This document shows, piece after piece, positions 55,096-64,000 of a stretch of DNA of 64,000 bases. The stretch covers positions 62,001-126,000 of the forward strand of contig NZ_CAJGBN010000003.1 of NCBI RefSeq assembly GCF_904426505.1, in the 5' to 3' direction. Numbering within the stretch: position 1 is the first letter of the stretch; each line of letters starts with the position of its first letter. The notes under the pieces were generated by a model that had not been told where the DNA came from, made no database searches, and saw only the letters and a list, made by a program, of their open reading frames with translations. This stretch comes from Rubrivivax sp. A210 (lineage in GTDB: Bacteria; Pseudomonadota; Gammaproteobacteria; Burkholderiales; Burkholderiaceae_C). Position numbers and translations under genes: made by a program.

Positions 55096-55833
55096 TCACA
55101 CCAGCCCCTGCTTGCTGGCCAGCACAGCCGCTTCGGCGCGGCTGGAGACGTTGAGCTTCTTGTAGATCGACTTGATGTGGTCGTTGACGGTGAACCACTT
55201 GATGCCCATGAGGCTTGCGATCTCCTTGATCGTGAAGCCCTTGCTCAGGTAGGTGAGCACCTCGCTCTCGCGCGGGGTCAGGCGCTCGTGGTCGAGCGGC
55301 TTCTCGATTGGCACCGGCCGGCTGGTGGTGAAGGTCGATGCCGGCATGAAGCCGGAATCGGGCGCCTGGCTGTCGGCGCCGTTGCCGTGGCGGAAGTGGG
55401 TGAGCAGGCGGCGCGCGATGGCCGGCGACAACGGCGGCTGGCCGCGCACGATCTTCTGCAGTTCCTCGACCAGCACCTCGAAGCGGTCTTCCTTGAGCAG
55501 GTAGCCGTCGGCGCCGCACTGCAGCGCCGGGAAGAGGTGGTCGTCGTCGGAGTAGAGCGTGGTGACGATCTTGGTCGCCGGGTACTGCGCCAGCTCGGCC
55601 AGCAGTTCCATGCCGTTGCCATCGGGCAGTTCGAGATCGACCAGCACCAGCTTGAAAGGGTCGACACCGTGCAGGCCCTGCGAGCCGCCGGTGAGCGCGA
55701 CATGCTTGCGCGCGGTTTCCAGGTCGCCGGCCTCGGTGAGGTGGATGGCGTCGCTGAAACTCTCGCGCACGACGCGGCAAAGAAAGCTGCGTGCGACGGG
55801 GTTGTCTTCGAGGATCAGCACCTTGACGGCCAT
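55096..55833 (-). CDS. NarL/FixJ-family response regulator
   Basis: This 245-residue regulator has a receiver domain with Asp66 (LVLVDLELPDGNG), preceded by an insertion (LTGGSQGLHGVDPFK), and Lys in YLLKEDR. The LuxR-type HTH is LTPRESEVLTYLSKGFTIKEI..TVNDHIKSIYKKLNVSSRAE. Its transcript reads into the sensor kinase gene, with a 36-nt gap. Target genes cannot be read from the window; the HiPIP and small Cys protein downstream are in the same direction. Confidence 0.9.
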   Translation of the reverse strand: MAVKVLILEDNPVARSFLCRVVRESFSDAIHLTEAGDLETARKHVALTGGSQGLHGVDPFKLVLVDLELPDGNGMELLAELAQYPATKIVTTLYSDDDHLFPALQCGADGYLLKEDRFEVLVEELQKIVRGQPPLSPAIARRLLTHFRHGNGADSQAPDSGFMPASTFTTSRPVPIEKPLDHERLTPRESEVLTYLSKGFTIKEIASLMGIKWFTVNDHIKSIYKKLNVSSRAEAAVLASKQGLV

Positions 55834-55905
55834 TGACCGGGTCTCCTGGTGGGCGAGCGCGATGCTAGCGGAAACGCGGGCCGGCCGCGGCAGCGTTGCA
55901 TCCGA

Positions 55906-56883
55906 TCAAGCATTGACGAGCAGCAGCTTGCCTCGCACCTGGCGCGATCCCATGCGGGCGTAGGCCGACTTCAGCTCGGCCATGGGCAGGCGCTGATCGA
56001 TCACGGGCCTGAGCCATCCCTGACCGTACCAGCGCGCCAGCTCGGCCAGGCCGGCGGCATGGGCCTGGGGTTCACGGCGTGCGAAATCGCCCCAGAACAC
56101 GCCCACCACCGCGGCGCCCTTGAGCAGGGCCAGGTTCCAGGGCAGGGCCGGGATGGCACCGCCGGCGAAGCCGACCACGAGGTAGCGGCCGCGCCAGGCG
56201 ATGGCGCGGAAGGCCGGCTCGGCCAGCGCGCCGCCGACCGGGTCGTAGACGATGTCGGGCCCCTTGCCGCCGGTGGGGGCCTTGAGGGCCTCGCGCAGGT
56301 CTTCGCGGCTGTAATTGATGGCGGCATCGGCGCCCAGGCTCAGGCACAGCGCGCATTTCTCGTCGCTGGAGGCGGCGGCGATGACGCGGGCGCCGGCCGC
56401 CTTGGCGATCTGCAGTGCCGCCGTGCCGACGCCGCCCGCTGCGCCCAGCACCAGCACCGTTTCGCCGGCCTTCAGCCGGCCGCGGTCCATCAGGGCATGG
56501 TGCGAGGTGCCGTAGGTGAAGGCGAAGGCGGCACCGTCCTCGATGGCAAAGCCCGGCGGCAGCGGCATCAGGCGCGCGGCATCGGCGATGGCATGGGTGG
56601 CGAAGCCGCCGGTGGCGCCGACCGCGGCCACCGCGTCACCCACCGCGAGCTGCGTGACGCCCGCGCCCACGGCCTCGACGATGCCGGCGTATTCGGCGCC
56701 CGGCACGAAGGGCAGGGGCGGCTTGACCTGGTACCTGCCCTGGACGATGAGCAGATCGGGGAAGTTCAGGCTCGCCGCCTTGACCGCGATGCGCACCTCG
56801 CCGGGCCCGGGTTGCGGCGTCGGCAACTCCTTCCACTGCAGGGCATCAGCGCCTTCGAGCGTTTCGCAGAGCCAAGCATGCAT
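55906..56883 (-). CDS. Zinc-free MDR-family quinone oxidoreductase / NADPH:quinone reductase
   Basis: This 325-residue protein has an N-terminal GroES-like domain (LPTPQPGPGEVRIAVKAASL, PFVPGAEYAGIVEAVG) and a Rossmann domain with VLVLGAAGGVGTAALQIAKA, the AAxxGVG NADPH motif of quinone oxidoreductases. Zinc-ligand Cys are absent. YDPVGGALAEPAFRAIAWRG is family-typical. It probably reduces quinones or enones with NADPH. It is transcribed toward the NarL-like gene but separated by 72 nt. Confidence 0.9.
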   Translation of the reverse strand: MHAWLCETLEGADALQWKELPTPQPGPGEVRIAVKAASLNFPDLLIVQGRYQVKPPLPFVPGAEYAGIVEAVGAGVTQLAVGDAVAAVGATGGFATHAIADAARLMPLPPGFAIEDGAAFAFTYGTSHHALMDRGRLKAGETVLVLGAAGGVGTAALQIAKAAGARVIAAASSDEKCALCLSLGADAAINYSREDLREALKAPTGGKGPDIVYDPVGGALAEPAFRAIAWRGRYLVVGFAGGAIPALPWNLALLKGAAVVGVFWGDFARREPQAHAAGLAELARWYGQGWLRPVIDQRLPMAELKSAYARMGSRQVRGKLLLVNA

Positions 56884-56944
56884 GGACCGCTTTCTCGTCT
56901 GTTCGGGGAGCGCGGATCATAGCCACGCCCGTTGCACCACCCGC

Positions 56945-59740
56945 CTAGAGCGCCTGCCGCTGCAACGGGGCCGCAAAGGCCAGGCGCAGGGTTTCGGCGC
57001 TGTCGGCCAGGTGGGCCAGCGTGGCCTCGTCGAGGTTGGCGCCGCGGGCTCGCGGCGCCGCCTCCAGCCGCGCCAGCAATGCCCGCGCCTGGCCGCGCAG
57101 GGCGCCCCGCGCGTCGGTGCGCGAGGCCGGTGAGGGCCGCAGCAGGGCCGACGCGAGACGGTTGGCGTGGTCGCGCTGCAGCTCGCGCCGCGCTGGCGTG
57201 ATGGCAACGCCACGGCCGAGTTCGCCCCAGACATCATCCTGCAGGCGCTGGTAGAGGTCGGGCAGGCGGAAGGCGTCGCCGGCCGGGTCGATCTTGCCCA
57301 CGCTGTCGAGGATGCGTGCCGCAATGCCGTCACTCATCAGATAGGCCAGCACGCCGCGCTGCAGGTCGAGCAGGCGCTGGGCGAGCGCGAAATCGGTGCC
57401 GGCGCCGGCGTCGGCGCGCTCCAGGAAGTCGGGCGCCAGGCGGCGCTGCAGCGCCGGTGAAAGGCTCAGGCCCTCGGCAGAAAGCACCTCGCGGCCGATC
57501 AGCGCCAGGGCCTGGCGCTGCACCTCGGGCGCGTTGGGCAGCAGCGGGTCGCGGCCGCTGCCCGGATGGTCGCGCAGCGTGCGCAGGCCGCCGATCTGGC
57601 GCAGCAGCACGCCGACGGCGCGCGCCACGTCGCCCAGTGCATAGCCGATGGAGCGGCGCAGCACGGCGTAGTTGCGCTGCGGCGGCAACTCGCGGCCCTC
57701 CTGGCGGTGGAAGAGATCGCGTGCGATGGCCAGGCGCTTGGCGGCAAAGGCCAGCGGGTCGGCGCCGAGGTCGAGCTGCAACGTCTCGGGGTCGATGCCG
57801 AACCAGGCGTCCTCGTCGGTGCCGAAGGCCAGCTGCGGCTCGTTGCCGCGCGCCGCGATGCGCTGCAATTCGGCCGCCTCGTCCTCGGGCTTGGCGCCCG
57901 GCGGCAGCGCCTTGTAGGCGTACTCGATGGCCCAGTAGTCGTAGGGCCCGAGGGCGATGTGGAAGGGCGTGCCGGCGTGCTCGCCCGGCCGCGGCAGGTT
58001 GACGGCGTTGTAGTCCATCACCGAGCCGCCGGTGCCGTGGGCGCGCGTGAATTCGGCGTCGGCGAGTTGGGCCTCGGTGTAGGCGCGCGAAGCGCGGAAG
58101 TTGTGGCGCAGGCCGAGCGCGTGGCCGACCTCGTGGATGATGGACTGGCGCACGAAGTCCTGCACGAACTGCTGGGCGATGGGCCCGTCGGGTTCGAGGT
58201 CGCTGCTCGCGGCGAGCACATCCAGCGCATAGACCAGCTGTTCGGCCGCCAGCGCGCCGGCCTGGCAGCGCTGCCACTCGGCCGGCATGGGCAGGCCTGC
58301 AGGCGGCTCGAAGGGGGTGGCGAAAGACGCCGGCGCATCACCTGCCGCACCAGCCGCGGGGCCCGGCAGCACGCGTGCGCGCAGGTCGCGGAAGTAGCGC
58401 GTGTTGAGGCCTTCGAAGCCTATCGTGGCCTCGAGGATCTCGCCGCTGCGCGGGTCGGCGTGCGACAGGCCGATGCCGACGAAGCTGTTGTCGGCATTGA
58501 GCATCCAGCGCACCGAGGCGCGGCCGTAGTCCAGCGTGTCGAAGGTGGCGTCGTCGGCCTGCTGCTCGACCTGGATGGCGTTGGTGAAGCCTATCTTCTC
58601 GAAGGCCTTGTTCCATTCGAGGATGGCGCCGCGCACGGTTTCGCGGTAGGCCAGCGGCACGTTGCGGTCGATCCAGAAAGCGATGGGCTTGACCGGGTCG
58701 GACAGTGCCGCCGCCGGGTCTTTCTTCTCGAGCCGCCAGCGGTTGATGTAGCGCCGCCGCGGCGATACCGCCAGCTCCTCGGAAAAATCGAGCAGGCTGG
58801 TCGTGAACAGGCCCACGCGCGCATCGGCCACCCGAGGGGCCATGGGCGTCTCGGACAGGGGCGCCAGCGACAGGTTCAGCGTGAACAGCATGCTGCGCGT
58901 GTCGGGCAGGAAGCGCGGCGCCGTCGGCACCGGCGCGCCCGGCGCCGCCGTGGGTGAGGGGATGGCGACACTGCCGCTGTAGAAATGGTTCTGCGTCTCC
59001 AGCACCAGGGCCTGCTCGCTGCCGCGCACCGCGGTGATGGCCGAGTTGGCGCGGTCCAGGCTGTAGCCTTGGCGCAGGCTGCGCTGCAGCGTCATGCCTA
59101 TGCCCAGCAGGTCATTCAGGAAGATGCCGTTGGCGTCGATCAGCACGCTCTTGCGCTCGGGGTGGGGCTGGCTGGCTACCGCCACGGCACCGAGCAGGCT
59201 GGCCGAATAGCTGTCGGCCATAGCCCGCGCCTCGGGCGTGCCGGGCCTGGCGACGACGCTGGTATTGCGTGCCAGCAGACGCACCTGGTTGTACAGGCGC
59301 TGGAACTCCACCACCTGCAGGCCGCCGGCGCCGTTGACGGCAAAGGCGTGCAGGCCGCCCTGCAGCAGGGCTTCGCCAATGCCGCTCTTGATCTTGGGCG
59401 AGAGAAGGAAGGGCTTGCCGAACTGCTCGGGCATCAGCTCGAACCAGACCTTCTCGTCCTTCTGCCAGACGGTGATGACGCCATCGATGCGGCGCGCGTC
59501 CTTGATGACCTGGGCAAAGGGCTGGGGCGTGCCCGGCGGCGTGGCCCCTGCGCGCGGTGGCGCGGTGGCCGCGCTGGCGGCATGGGCGGGGCCGGCGGCC
59601 GGGGCGGCAGCGGCGGCCGGCGCCGCCGCTGAGCCGGCCCCAGCGGGCGCGGCGGGCTCGGGCAGCGCGGCACAGCCGGCCAGCAGGAGGGCGGCGACTG
59701 TGCTCAGGGCAGCGGGCAGGAAGGCGATGCGGTCGCGCAT
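56945..59740 (-). CDS. Zinc-dependent metalloprotease lipoprotein (DUF4953/DUF5117 type)
   Basis: This 931-residue envelope protein starts at ATG 59740. The lipobox LLLAGC predicts acylation at Cys26 or nearby. An Ala/Pro-rich linker (to about 70) is followed by a DUF5117-like domain. The zinc site HEVGHALGLRH places His536, Glu537, His540 and His546 in the extended HExxHxxGxxH (metzincin-like) motif, followed by GGSVMDYNAVNLP, where the Met-turn is expected. Substrate unknown; such proteins occur in many proteobacterial envelopes. The gene is divergent to the hydratase across 211 nt with no other visible feature. Confidence 0.9.
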   Translation of the reverse strand: MRDRIAFLPAALSTVAALLLAGCAALPEPAAPAGAGSAAAPAAAAAPAAGPAHAASAATAPPRAGATPPGTPQPFAQVIKDARRIDGVITVWQKDEKVWFELMPEQFGKPFLLSPKIKSGIGEALLQGGLHAFAVNGAGGLQVVEFQRLYNQVRLLARNTSVVARPGTPEARAMADSYSASLLGAVAVASQPHPERKSVLIDANGIFLNDLLGIGMTLQRSLRQGYSLDRANSAITAVRGSEQALVLETQNHFYSGSVAIPSPTAAPGAPVPTAPRFLPDTRSMLFTLNLSLAPLSETPMAPRVADARVGLFTTSLLDFSEELAVSPRRRYINRWRLEKKDPAAALSDPVKPIAFWIDRNVPLAYRETVRGAILEWNKAFEKIGFTNAIQVEQQADDATFDTLDYGRASVRWMLNADNSFVGIGLSHADPRSGEILEATIGFEGLNTRYFRDLRARVLPGPAAGAAGDAPASFATPFEPPAGLPMPAEWQRCQAGALAAEQLVYALDVLAASSDLEPDGPIAQQFVQDFVRQSIIHEVGHALGLRHNFRASRAYTEAQLADAEFTRAHGTGGSVMDYNAVNLPRPGEHAGTPFHIALGPYDYWAIEYAYKALPPGAKPEDEAAELQRIAARGNEPQLAFGTDEDAWFGIDPETLQLDLGADPLAFAAKRLAIARDLFHRQEGRELPPQRNYAVLRRSIGYALGDVARAVGVLLRQIGGLRTLRDHPGSGRDPLLPNAPEVQRQALALIGREVLSAEGLSLSPALQRRLAPDFLERADAGAGTDFALAQRLLDLQRGVLAYLMSDGIAARILDSVGKIDPAGDAFRLPDLYQRLQDDVWGELGRGVAITPARRELQRDHANRLASALLRPSPASRTDARGALRGQARALLARLEAAPRARGANLDEATLAHLADSAETLRLAFAAPLQRQAL

Positions 59741-59951
59741 GGGCTGGGGTGGGCACGGGGCCTCGGGGCGGGCCCGGATTGTCGGCCAATGGGGGAGGCT
59801 GGAGGCGGGATGCGTGAATTGTCCGTCCGGCTCGGGGGCCAGGGCCTCGGCGCCTGTCTGCAATACTGAGGCAGCCCGGGCCGTACCGCCATCGAGAACA
59901 GGCCCGGCAACTTCTGCAAGTCCTGAGGCACGCGCTGCCCGGAAAGGGTTC

Positions 59952-60746
59952 ATGAACCCCCAGACCCTGATCGTCCGCGCCGATGGCCCGGTGCTCCACC
60001 TCACGCTCAACCGGCCGGAGGTGCGCAATGCGATGTCGATGGCCATGGTGCAGGAACTGAGCCAGGCCCTGGCAGCGGCCGAGGCCGACGGCCGCACGCG
60101 CATCATCGTGCTGGCCGGCAGCGGCGGCCATTTCTGCGCCGGCGCCGATCTCAAGGACATGGCGCTGGCGCGCGAGCGCCTGGCCGAGGACGCGCAGGCC
60201 CTGGTCAAGGCCAACGCCGCCTTTGGCGAGATGTGCGCGGCCTATGCCGCCACGGGCCTGGCGCTGGTGGCCGTGCTTGAGGGTTCGGTGATGGGCGGCG
60301 GCCTGGGCCTGGCCTGCATCGCCGACGTGGCCATTGCCGGCACCAGCGCGCAGTTCCGCCTGCCCGAGACCTCGCTGGGCATGGTGCCGGCCCAGGTGGC
60401 GCCCTACCTGGTGGAGCGCCTGGGCTATTCGGAGGCGCGCCGCCTGGCCGTCACCGGCGGCCGGCTCGATGCCCAGCAGGCGCTGGACCTGCGCCTGGTA
60501 CACGCCATTCACCCGGCCGGCGCTCTCGATGCGGCACTGCACGACCTGGTGCGAGAGATCCTGCAGTGCGCGCCGGGGGCCATCGCCGCCACCAAGGCCT
60601 TGATGACGCGGGCTCGCCTGCAGGCGCCCTTGGCTCTGGTGCAGCCCGCGGCCCAGGCCTATGCGTCCGCCGCGCTGGGCGCCGAGGGCCTGGAGGGCAC
60701 GACGGCCTTCCTGCAAAAGCGCAAGGCGGGCTGGGCGCCGCAGTGA
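59952..60746 (+). CDS. Enoyl-CoA hydratase/isomerase family protein
   Basis: This 264-residue crotonase-fold protein has RPEVRNAMSMAMVQEL, the oxyanion-hole segments HFCAGADLKDMA and SVMGGGLGLACIAD, and FRLPETSLGMVPAQVAPYLV. The second catalytic-region residue is Glu in LPETSLG. It fits an enoyl-CoA hydratase or methylglutaconyl-CoA hydratase-like enzyme of acid or amino-acid breakdown. Exact substrate cannot be told. It is followed by a thioesterase gene at 85 nt. Confidence 0.88.
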   Translation: MNPQTLIVRADGPVLHLTLNRPEVRNAMSMAMVQELSQALAAAEADGRTRIIVLAGSGGHFCAGADLKDMALARERLAEDAQALVKANAAFGEMCAAYAATGLALVAVLEGSVMGGGLGLACIADVAIAGTSAQFRLPETSLGMVPAQVAPYLVERLGYSEARRLAVTGGRLDAQQALDLRLVHAIHPAGALDAALHDLVREILQCAPGAIAATKALMTRARLQAPLALVQPAAQAYASAALGAEGLEGTTAFLQKRKAGWAPQ

Positions 60747-60831
60747 ATTGCGGCAAGATGCCGGCCGATATCCGAAGTGCAGGCATGAACACGAGACACC
60801 AGACAGCCGCCCCCTTGCGGGCGCCGGCGGC

Positions 60832-61320
60832 ATGACGGCGGCGTCGCTGCCACGGCGCTCGGTCGAAGAAGAGGCCCGCCTCGAACAGGCGCTGGTCGAG
60901 CTCTTCGAGCAGCGCATCACCTTCAACCAGACCCTGGGCCTGAACATTGCCGCAGCCCGGCCGGGCGCGGTGCTGGGGCGATTCGCGATGCGCCCGCATC
61001 TGGTGGGCCACTATGCCTACGGCCGGTTGCACGGCGGCGTGATCTCGGCCGTGCTCGATGCGGTGGGCGCGCTGGCATTGATGGTGGGCATCGCCGAGCG
61101 CCATCCGCACGACGACACGGCCCAGGTCATGCACCGCTTCGCGCGCATGGCCACGATCGATCTGCGCGTGGACTTTCTGCGCCAGGGCCTGGGCGAGCAT
61201 TTCGACGCCACGGCCGAGGTCACGCGGCTGGGTGGCCGGGTTGGCTCGACCCAGATGCGCCTGGTCAACCACGAAGGCACGCTGATCGCTACTGCCGCGG
61301 CGGCCTACACCGTGGCCTGA
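60832..61320 (+). CDS. Hotdog-fold thioesterase (PaaI/YiiD-like)
   Basis: This 162-residue protein has the hotdog signature YGRLHGGVISAVLDAVGALA and the strand TIDLRVDFLRQGLGEHFDAT. Residues FNQTLGLNIAAARPGAVLGR form the first strand pair. It hydrolyses an acyl-CoA; together with the crotonase upstream it could act in fatty-acid or aromatic-acid turnover. The start ATG 60832 is at the sequence GGCGGCATGACG, without a strong ribosome-binding site. Confidence 0.85.
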   Translation: MTAASLPRRSVEEEARLEQALVELFEQRITFNQTLGLNIAAARPGAVLGRFAMRPHLVGHYAYGRLHGGVISAVLDAVGALALMVGIAERHPHDDTAQVMHRFARMATIDLRVDFLRQGLGEHFDATAEVTRLGGRVGSTQMRLVNHEGTLIATAAAAYTVA

Positions 61321-61417
61321 TCGCCGGCGGCAGGGCTTGCAAGCCGAGGCCGCGGCACCATCTGGCGGCCATCGGCGTTCTGGCAGCATGGCGGGACGCG
61401 TTCCAGGCTCAGAGAAC

Positions 61418-62527
61418 ATGAAGCACCTCACATCCTCTCCCCTCGCCGTGGTGGCCGCGGCGCTGATAGGCGCCGGGGCCGCCTTCCTGGCCGTGCCGGC
61501 CCTGGTGCAGGGCAAGACCGAAGCGGCGCCGCGCGCCGTCACGCCGCGCGGCGCGCTGGCCGCCGACGAGCAGGCCAACATCGACATCTTCCGGCGCACC
61601 AGCCCCGCGGTCGTCCACATCACCTCGCTGGGCGTGCAGCGCGATCTCTTCAGCCTCAATGTGCAGCGGGTGCCGCGCGGCACCGGCACCGGCTTCGTCT
61701 GGGACGAGCGCGGCCATATCGTCACCAACTACCACGTCATCCAGGGTGCCGATGGTGCCCGCGTGACGCTGGCCGACCAGAGCACCTGGGACGCCAGGCT
61801 GGTGGGCGCCTTCGCCGACCGCGACCTCGCCGTGCTGCGCATCGAGGCGCCCAAGGACAAGCTGCCGCCCATCGTGATGGGCAGCAGCCGCGATCTCATC
61901 GTGGGCCAGCGCGTCTACGCCATCGGCAACCCCTTCGGCCTGGACCAGACCCTCACCACCGGCATCGTGAGCGCGCTCGGGCGCGAGATCGAATCCTTCA
62001 ACCAGCGCACCATACGCGGCGTGATCCAGACCGATGCCGCCATCAATCCCGGCAACTCGGGCGGGCCGCTGCTGGACAGCGCCGGCCGCCTGATCGGCGT
62101 CAACACCCAGATCGCCAGCCCCAGCGGCGCCAGCGCCGGCATCGGTTTCGCCATTCCCGCCGACGAGGTCAACCGCATCGTGCCGCGCCTCATCCGCGAC
62201 GGCCGCTTCGTGCGTCCGGCGCTGGGCATCTCGGCCGGGCCGCCGGGGCTGCAGCAGGCGCTCAAGCTGCCCAAGGGCGTGGCGGTGGTGCAACTGGCCA
62301 GCGCCGGGCCGGCGGCCAAGGCCGGGCTGCAGGCCTTCCGCCGTGGCACGCGCGGCGAGATCGTCGCCGGCGACGTGATCACGACGATCAACGACGAGGC
62401 CGTGGCCGATCTCGACGACCTGCTCACCGCGCTCGAGAAGTACCAGCCCGGCGAATCGGTGACGCTGGGCCTGTGGCGCGACGGCAAGGCGCGCAAGCAG
62501 AGCGTGGTGCTGGCGGCCTCCGACTGA
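61418..62527 (+). CDS. HtrA/DegS-type periplasmic serine protease with one PDZ domain
   Basis: This 369-residue protein has an N-terminal helix (LAVVAAALIGAGAAFLAVPAL), acting as a signal or membrane anchor. The trypsin-like domain has the triad His106 (NYHVI), Asp136 (DRDLAVL) and Ser214 (NPGNSGGPLL). One PDZ domain follows from about 270 (PALGISAGPPGLQQALKLPK to GDVITTINDEAVADLDDLL). A single PDZ and anchor recall DegS or plant Deg1-like enzymes. It handles misfolded envelope proteins. I chose ATG 61418 over in-frame upstream starts because only it begins just ahead of the signal. Confidence 0.92.
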   Translation: MKHLTSSPLAVVAAALIGAGAAFLAVPALVQGKTEAAPRAVTPRGALAADEQANIDIFRRTSPAVVHITSLGVQRDLFSLNVQRVPRGTGTGFVWDERGHIVTNYHVIQGADGARVTLADQSTWDARLVGAFADRDLAVLRIEAPKDKLPPIVMGSSRDLIVGQRVYAIGNPFGLDQTLTTGIVSALGREIESFNQRTIRGVIQTDAAINPGNSGGPLLDSAGRLIGVNTQIASPSGASAGIGFAIPADEVNRIVPRLIRDGRFVRPALGISAGPPGLQQALKLPKGVAVVQLASAGPAAKAGLQAFRRGTRGEIVAGDVITTINDEAVADLDDLLTALEKYQPGESVTLGLWRDGKARKQSVVLAASD

Positions 62528-62591
62528 GGCCGGCGGCGAGGGCGGGGCGCGCGGCTGGCGCTAGCATGGCGCACCCTGTCCAGGAGCCCCC

Positions 62592-63212
62592 ATGCAAATC
62601 GTCTGCCTCGACCTCGAAGGCGTGCTCGTCCCCGAGATCTGGATCGCCTTCGCGCAGCGCACCGGCATTGCCGAATTCAGCCGCACCACGCGCGACGAGC
62701 CCGACTACGACAAGCTGATGCGCTACCGCCTGGCGCTGCTGCGCCAGCACAGCCTCAAGCTGGCCGACATCCAGGCCGTGATCGCCGGCATGGCGCCGAT
62801 GGAGGGGGCGCGCGCCTTCCTCGACGCGCTGCGTGCGCGCTACCAGGTCATCATCCTGTCGGACACCTTCTACGAGTTCGCCGACCCGCTGATGACCCAG
62901 CTCGGCCGGCCGACGCTGTTCTGCCACCGCCTCGTCACCGATGGCGAGGGTTTTGTGGCCGACTACCTGCTGCGCCAGCCCAACCAGAAGTTCCACGCCG
63001 TCAACGCCCTCAAGGGCCTGAACTTCCAGGTCATCGCGGCCGGCGATTCCTACAACGACACCGGCATGCTGGGCGCTGCCGACGCCGGCTTCTTCATCCA
63101 CCCGCCGGCCGGCATCGTGGCCCAGTTCCCGCAATTCAAGGTGCACCACGGCTATGCCGAGTTGAAGGCCAGCATCGACGCCGCCGCCGACCGCCTGGCC
63201 GCTGCCGCCTGA
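62592..63212 (+). CDS. thrH: ThrH: phosphoserine phosphatase / homoserine phosphotransferase
   Basis: This 206-residue HAD-superfamily enzyme has motif I as CLDLEGVLVPEIW, the ThrH-specific DLEG variant of DxDGT. Motif II is IILSDTFYEF and motif III/IV is AAGDSYNDTGML. Length equals that of Pseudomonas ThrH. It dephosphorylates phosphoserine and can move the phosphate to homoserine. It stands 64 nt after the protease gene, with AGGAG ahead of ATG 62592, and 5 nt before the U32 peptidase gene. Confidence 0.93.
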   Translation: MQIVCLDLEGVLVPEIWIAFAQRTGIAEFSRTTRDEPDYDKLMRYRLALLRQHSLKLADIQAVIAGMAPMEGARAFLDALRARYQVIILSDTFYEFADPLMTQLGRPTLFCHRLVTDGEGFVADYLLRQPNQKFHAVNALKGLNFQVIAAGDSYNDTGMLGAADAGFFIHPPAGIVAQFPQFKVHHGYAELKASIDAAADRLAAAA

Positions 63213-63217
63213 AGGCC

Positions 63218-64000
63218 ATGGCGGGCGGGCGCATCGAGCTGCTGGCGCCGGCGCGCGACGCCGCCATCGGGGTCGAGGCCGTCAACCATGGCGCCGATGC
63301 CGTGTACATCGGCGGCCCGGCCTTCGGCGCCCGCGACAAGGCTGGCAACCCGCTGGCCGAGATCGAGCGCCTTTGCCGCCATGCCCACCGCTATGGCGCG
63401 CGCATCTTCATCACGCTCAACACCATCCTGCGCGATGACGAACTCGAGGCCGCGCGCCGCATGGCCTGGGACGTCTACCAGGCCGGTGCCGACGCGCTGA
63501 TCGTGCAGGACATGGGCCTGCTCGAGCTGGACCTGCCGCCCATCCAGTTGCACGCCAGCACCCAGACCGACATCCGCACGCCGGCCAAGGCGCGCTTTCT
63601 GCAGGATGTGGGCTTTTCGCAGATGGTGCTGGCGCGCGAGCTGGACCTGGGCCAGATCCGCGCCATTGCCGCCGAGGTGAGAGAGGCGACGCTCGAATTT
63701 TTCGTCCACGGCGCGCTCTGCGTGGCCTACAGCGGCCAGTGCTACATCAGCCACGCGCTCACCGGGCGCAGCGCCAACCGCGGCAGCTGCAGCCAAGAGT
63801 GCCGCCAGCCCTTCACGGTGAGCGACGGCGCCGGCCGCATCGTGGCCCACGACAAGCATGTGCTGAGCCTCAAGGACAACGACCAGACCGAGAACCTCGA
63901 GGCCCTGGTCGACGCCGGCATCCGCAGCTTCAAGATCGAGGGCCGCTACAAGGACATGGCGACGGTGAAGAACGTCACCGCCCATTACCGCCGGCGGCTC
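63218..64000 (+). CDS. U32-family peptidase / tRNA hydroxylation protein (TrhP/YegQ-like), truncated by window end
   Basis: The first 261 residues are visible; the frame is open to base 64000. The start reads MAGGRIELLAPARDAAIGVE. The U32 signature is TLEFFVHGALCVAYSGQCYI, followed by SANRGSCSQECRQPF with iron-sulfur-type Cys, and FKIEGRYKD. YegQ/TrhP works in 5-hydroxyuridine formation at tRNA wobble uridines; older annotation calls it a protease. ATG 63218 follows the thrH stop by 5 nt, with GAAGG as ribosome-binding site. Confidence 0.93.
   Translation, partial: MAGGRIELLAPARDAAIGVEAVNHGADAVYIGGPAFGARDKAGNPLAEIERLCRHAHRYGARIFITLNTILRDDELEAARRMAWDVYQAGADALIVQDMGLLELDLPPIQLHASTQTDIRTPAKARFLQDVGFSQMVLARELDLGQIRAIAAEVREATLEFFVHGALCVAYSGQCYISHALTGRSANRGSCSQECRQPFTVSDGAGRIVAHDKHVLSLKDNDQTENLEALVDAGIRSFKIEGRYKDMATVKNVTAHYRRRL

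Overview
This is a GC-rich, gene-dense chromosomal segment. LigA, peptide deformylase, TesA/YbbA, ThrH, a RegB/RegA redox relay, a HiPIP and a MofA-like giant multicopper oxidase together point to a betaproteobacterium of the order Burkholderiales, in the neighbourhood of Leptothrix, Rubrivivax or Ideonella. The placement is inferred from gene content only. I see no tRNA, rRNA, CRISPR array, insertion sequence or phage gene.

Layout. (1) 1-8816, minus strand: a nitrogen-scavenging operon with allophanate hydrolase (atzF), atzG, atzE and an atzH/hpxZ-like gene, then a BMP-family ABC importer with a biuretase-like cysteine hydrolase set between its permease and ATPase genes. A small cysteine-rich secreted protein lies at its head. 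(2) 8884-14399, minus: a TIR-domain gene overlapping an nSTAND/WD40 gene, a candidate immune module. (3) 14573-18579: ligA, def, ybbA, tesA. (4) 18601-24678, minus: two tandem RegB/RegA-type redox two-component systems and a FecR-like proline-rich protein. (5) 24679-38300, plus: a 910-bp control region carrying RegA/RegR-type boxes, then a 2151-residue multicopper oxidase (putative manganese oxidase), a beta-propeller protein, two SCO copper chaperones, a cytochrome c/ABC-binding-protein fusion and a parvulin-type PPIase. (6) 38364-41965, minus: a diheme cytochrome, a secreted HTH/beta-barrel fusion, a periplasmic C39 peptidase and a small secreted peptide with a leader-like motif. (7) 42278-51861, minus: a complete atypical type II secretion/type IV pilus-like operon with a cohesin-tailed secretin. 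(8) 52065-64000: a HiPIP, a small Cys protein, a NarX/NarL-like pair, quinone oxidoreductase, lipoprotein metalloprotease, enoyl-CoA hydratase, thioesterase, HtrA-type protease, thrH and a truncated U32 peptidase.

How the parts may work together: regions 4-7 read as one extracytoplasmic metal-oxidation and electron-transfer island. Membrane quinone redox state would be sensed by the RegB-like kinases. The RegA-like regulators would act at the boxes upstream of the oxidase. SCO proteins and the PPIase would load copper into and fold the oxidase, cytochromes would take its electrons, and the atypical secretion system could export it. The gene identities are well supported. The Mn(II) substrate, the regulatory link and the export link are inferences from motifs and adjacency.
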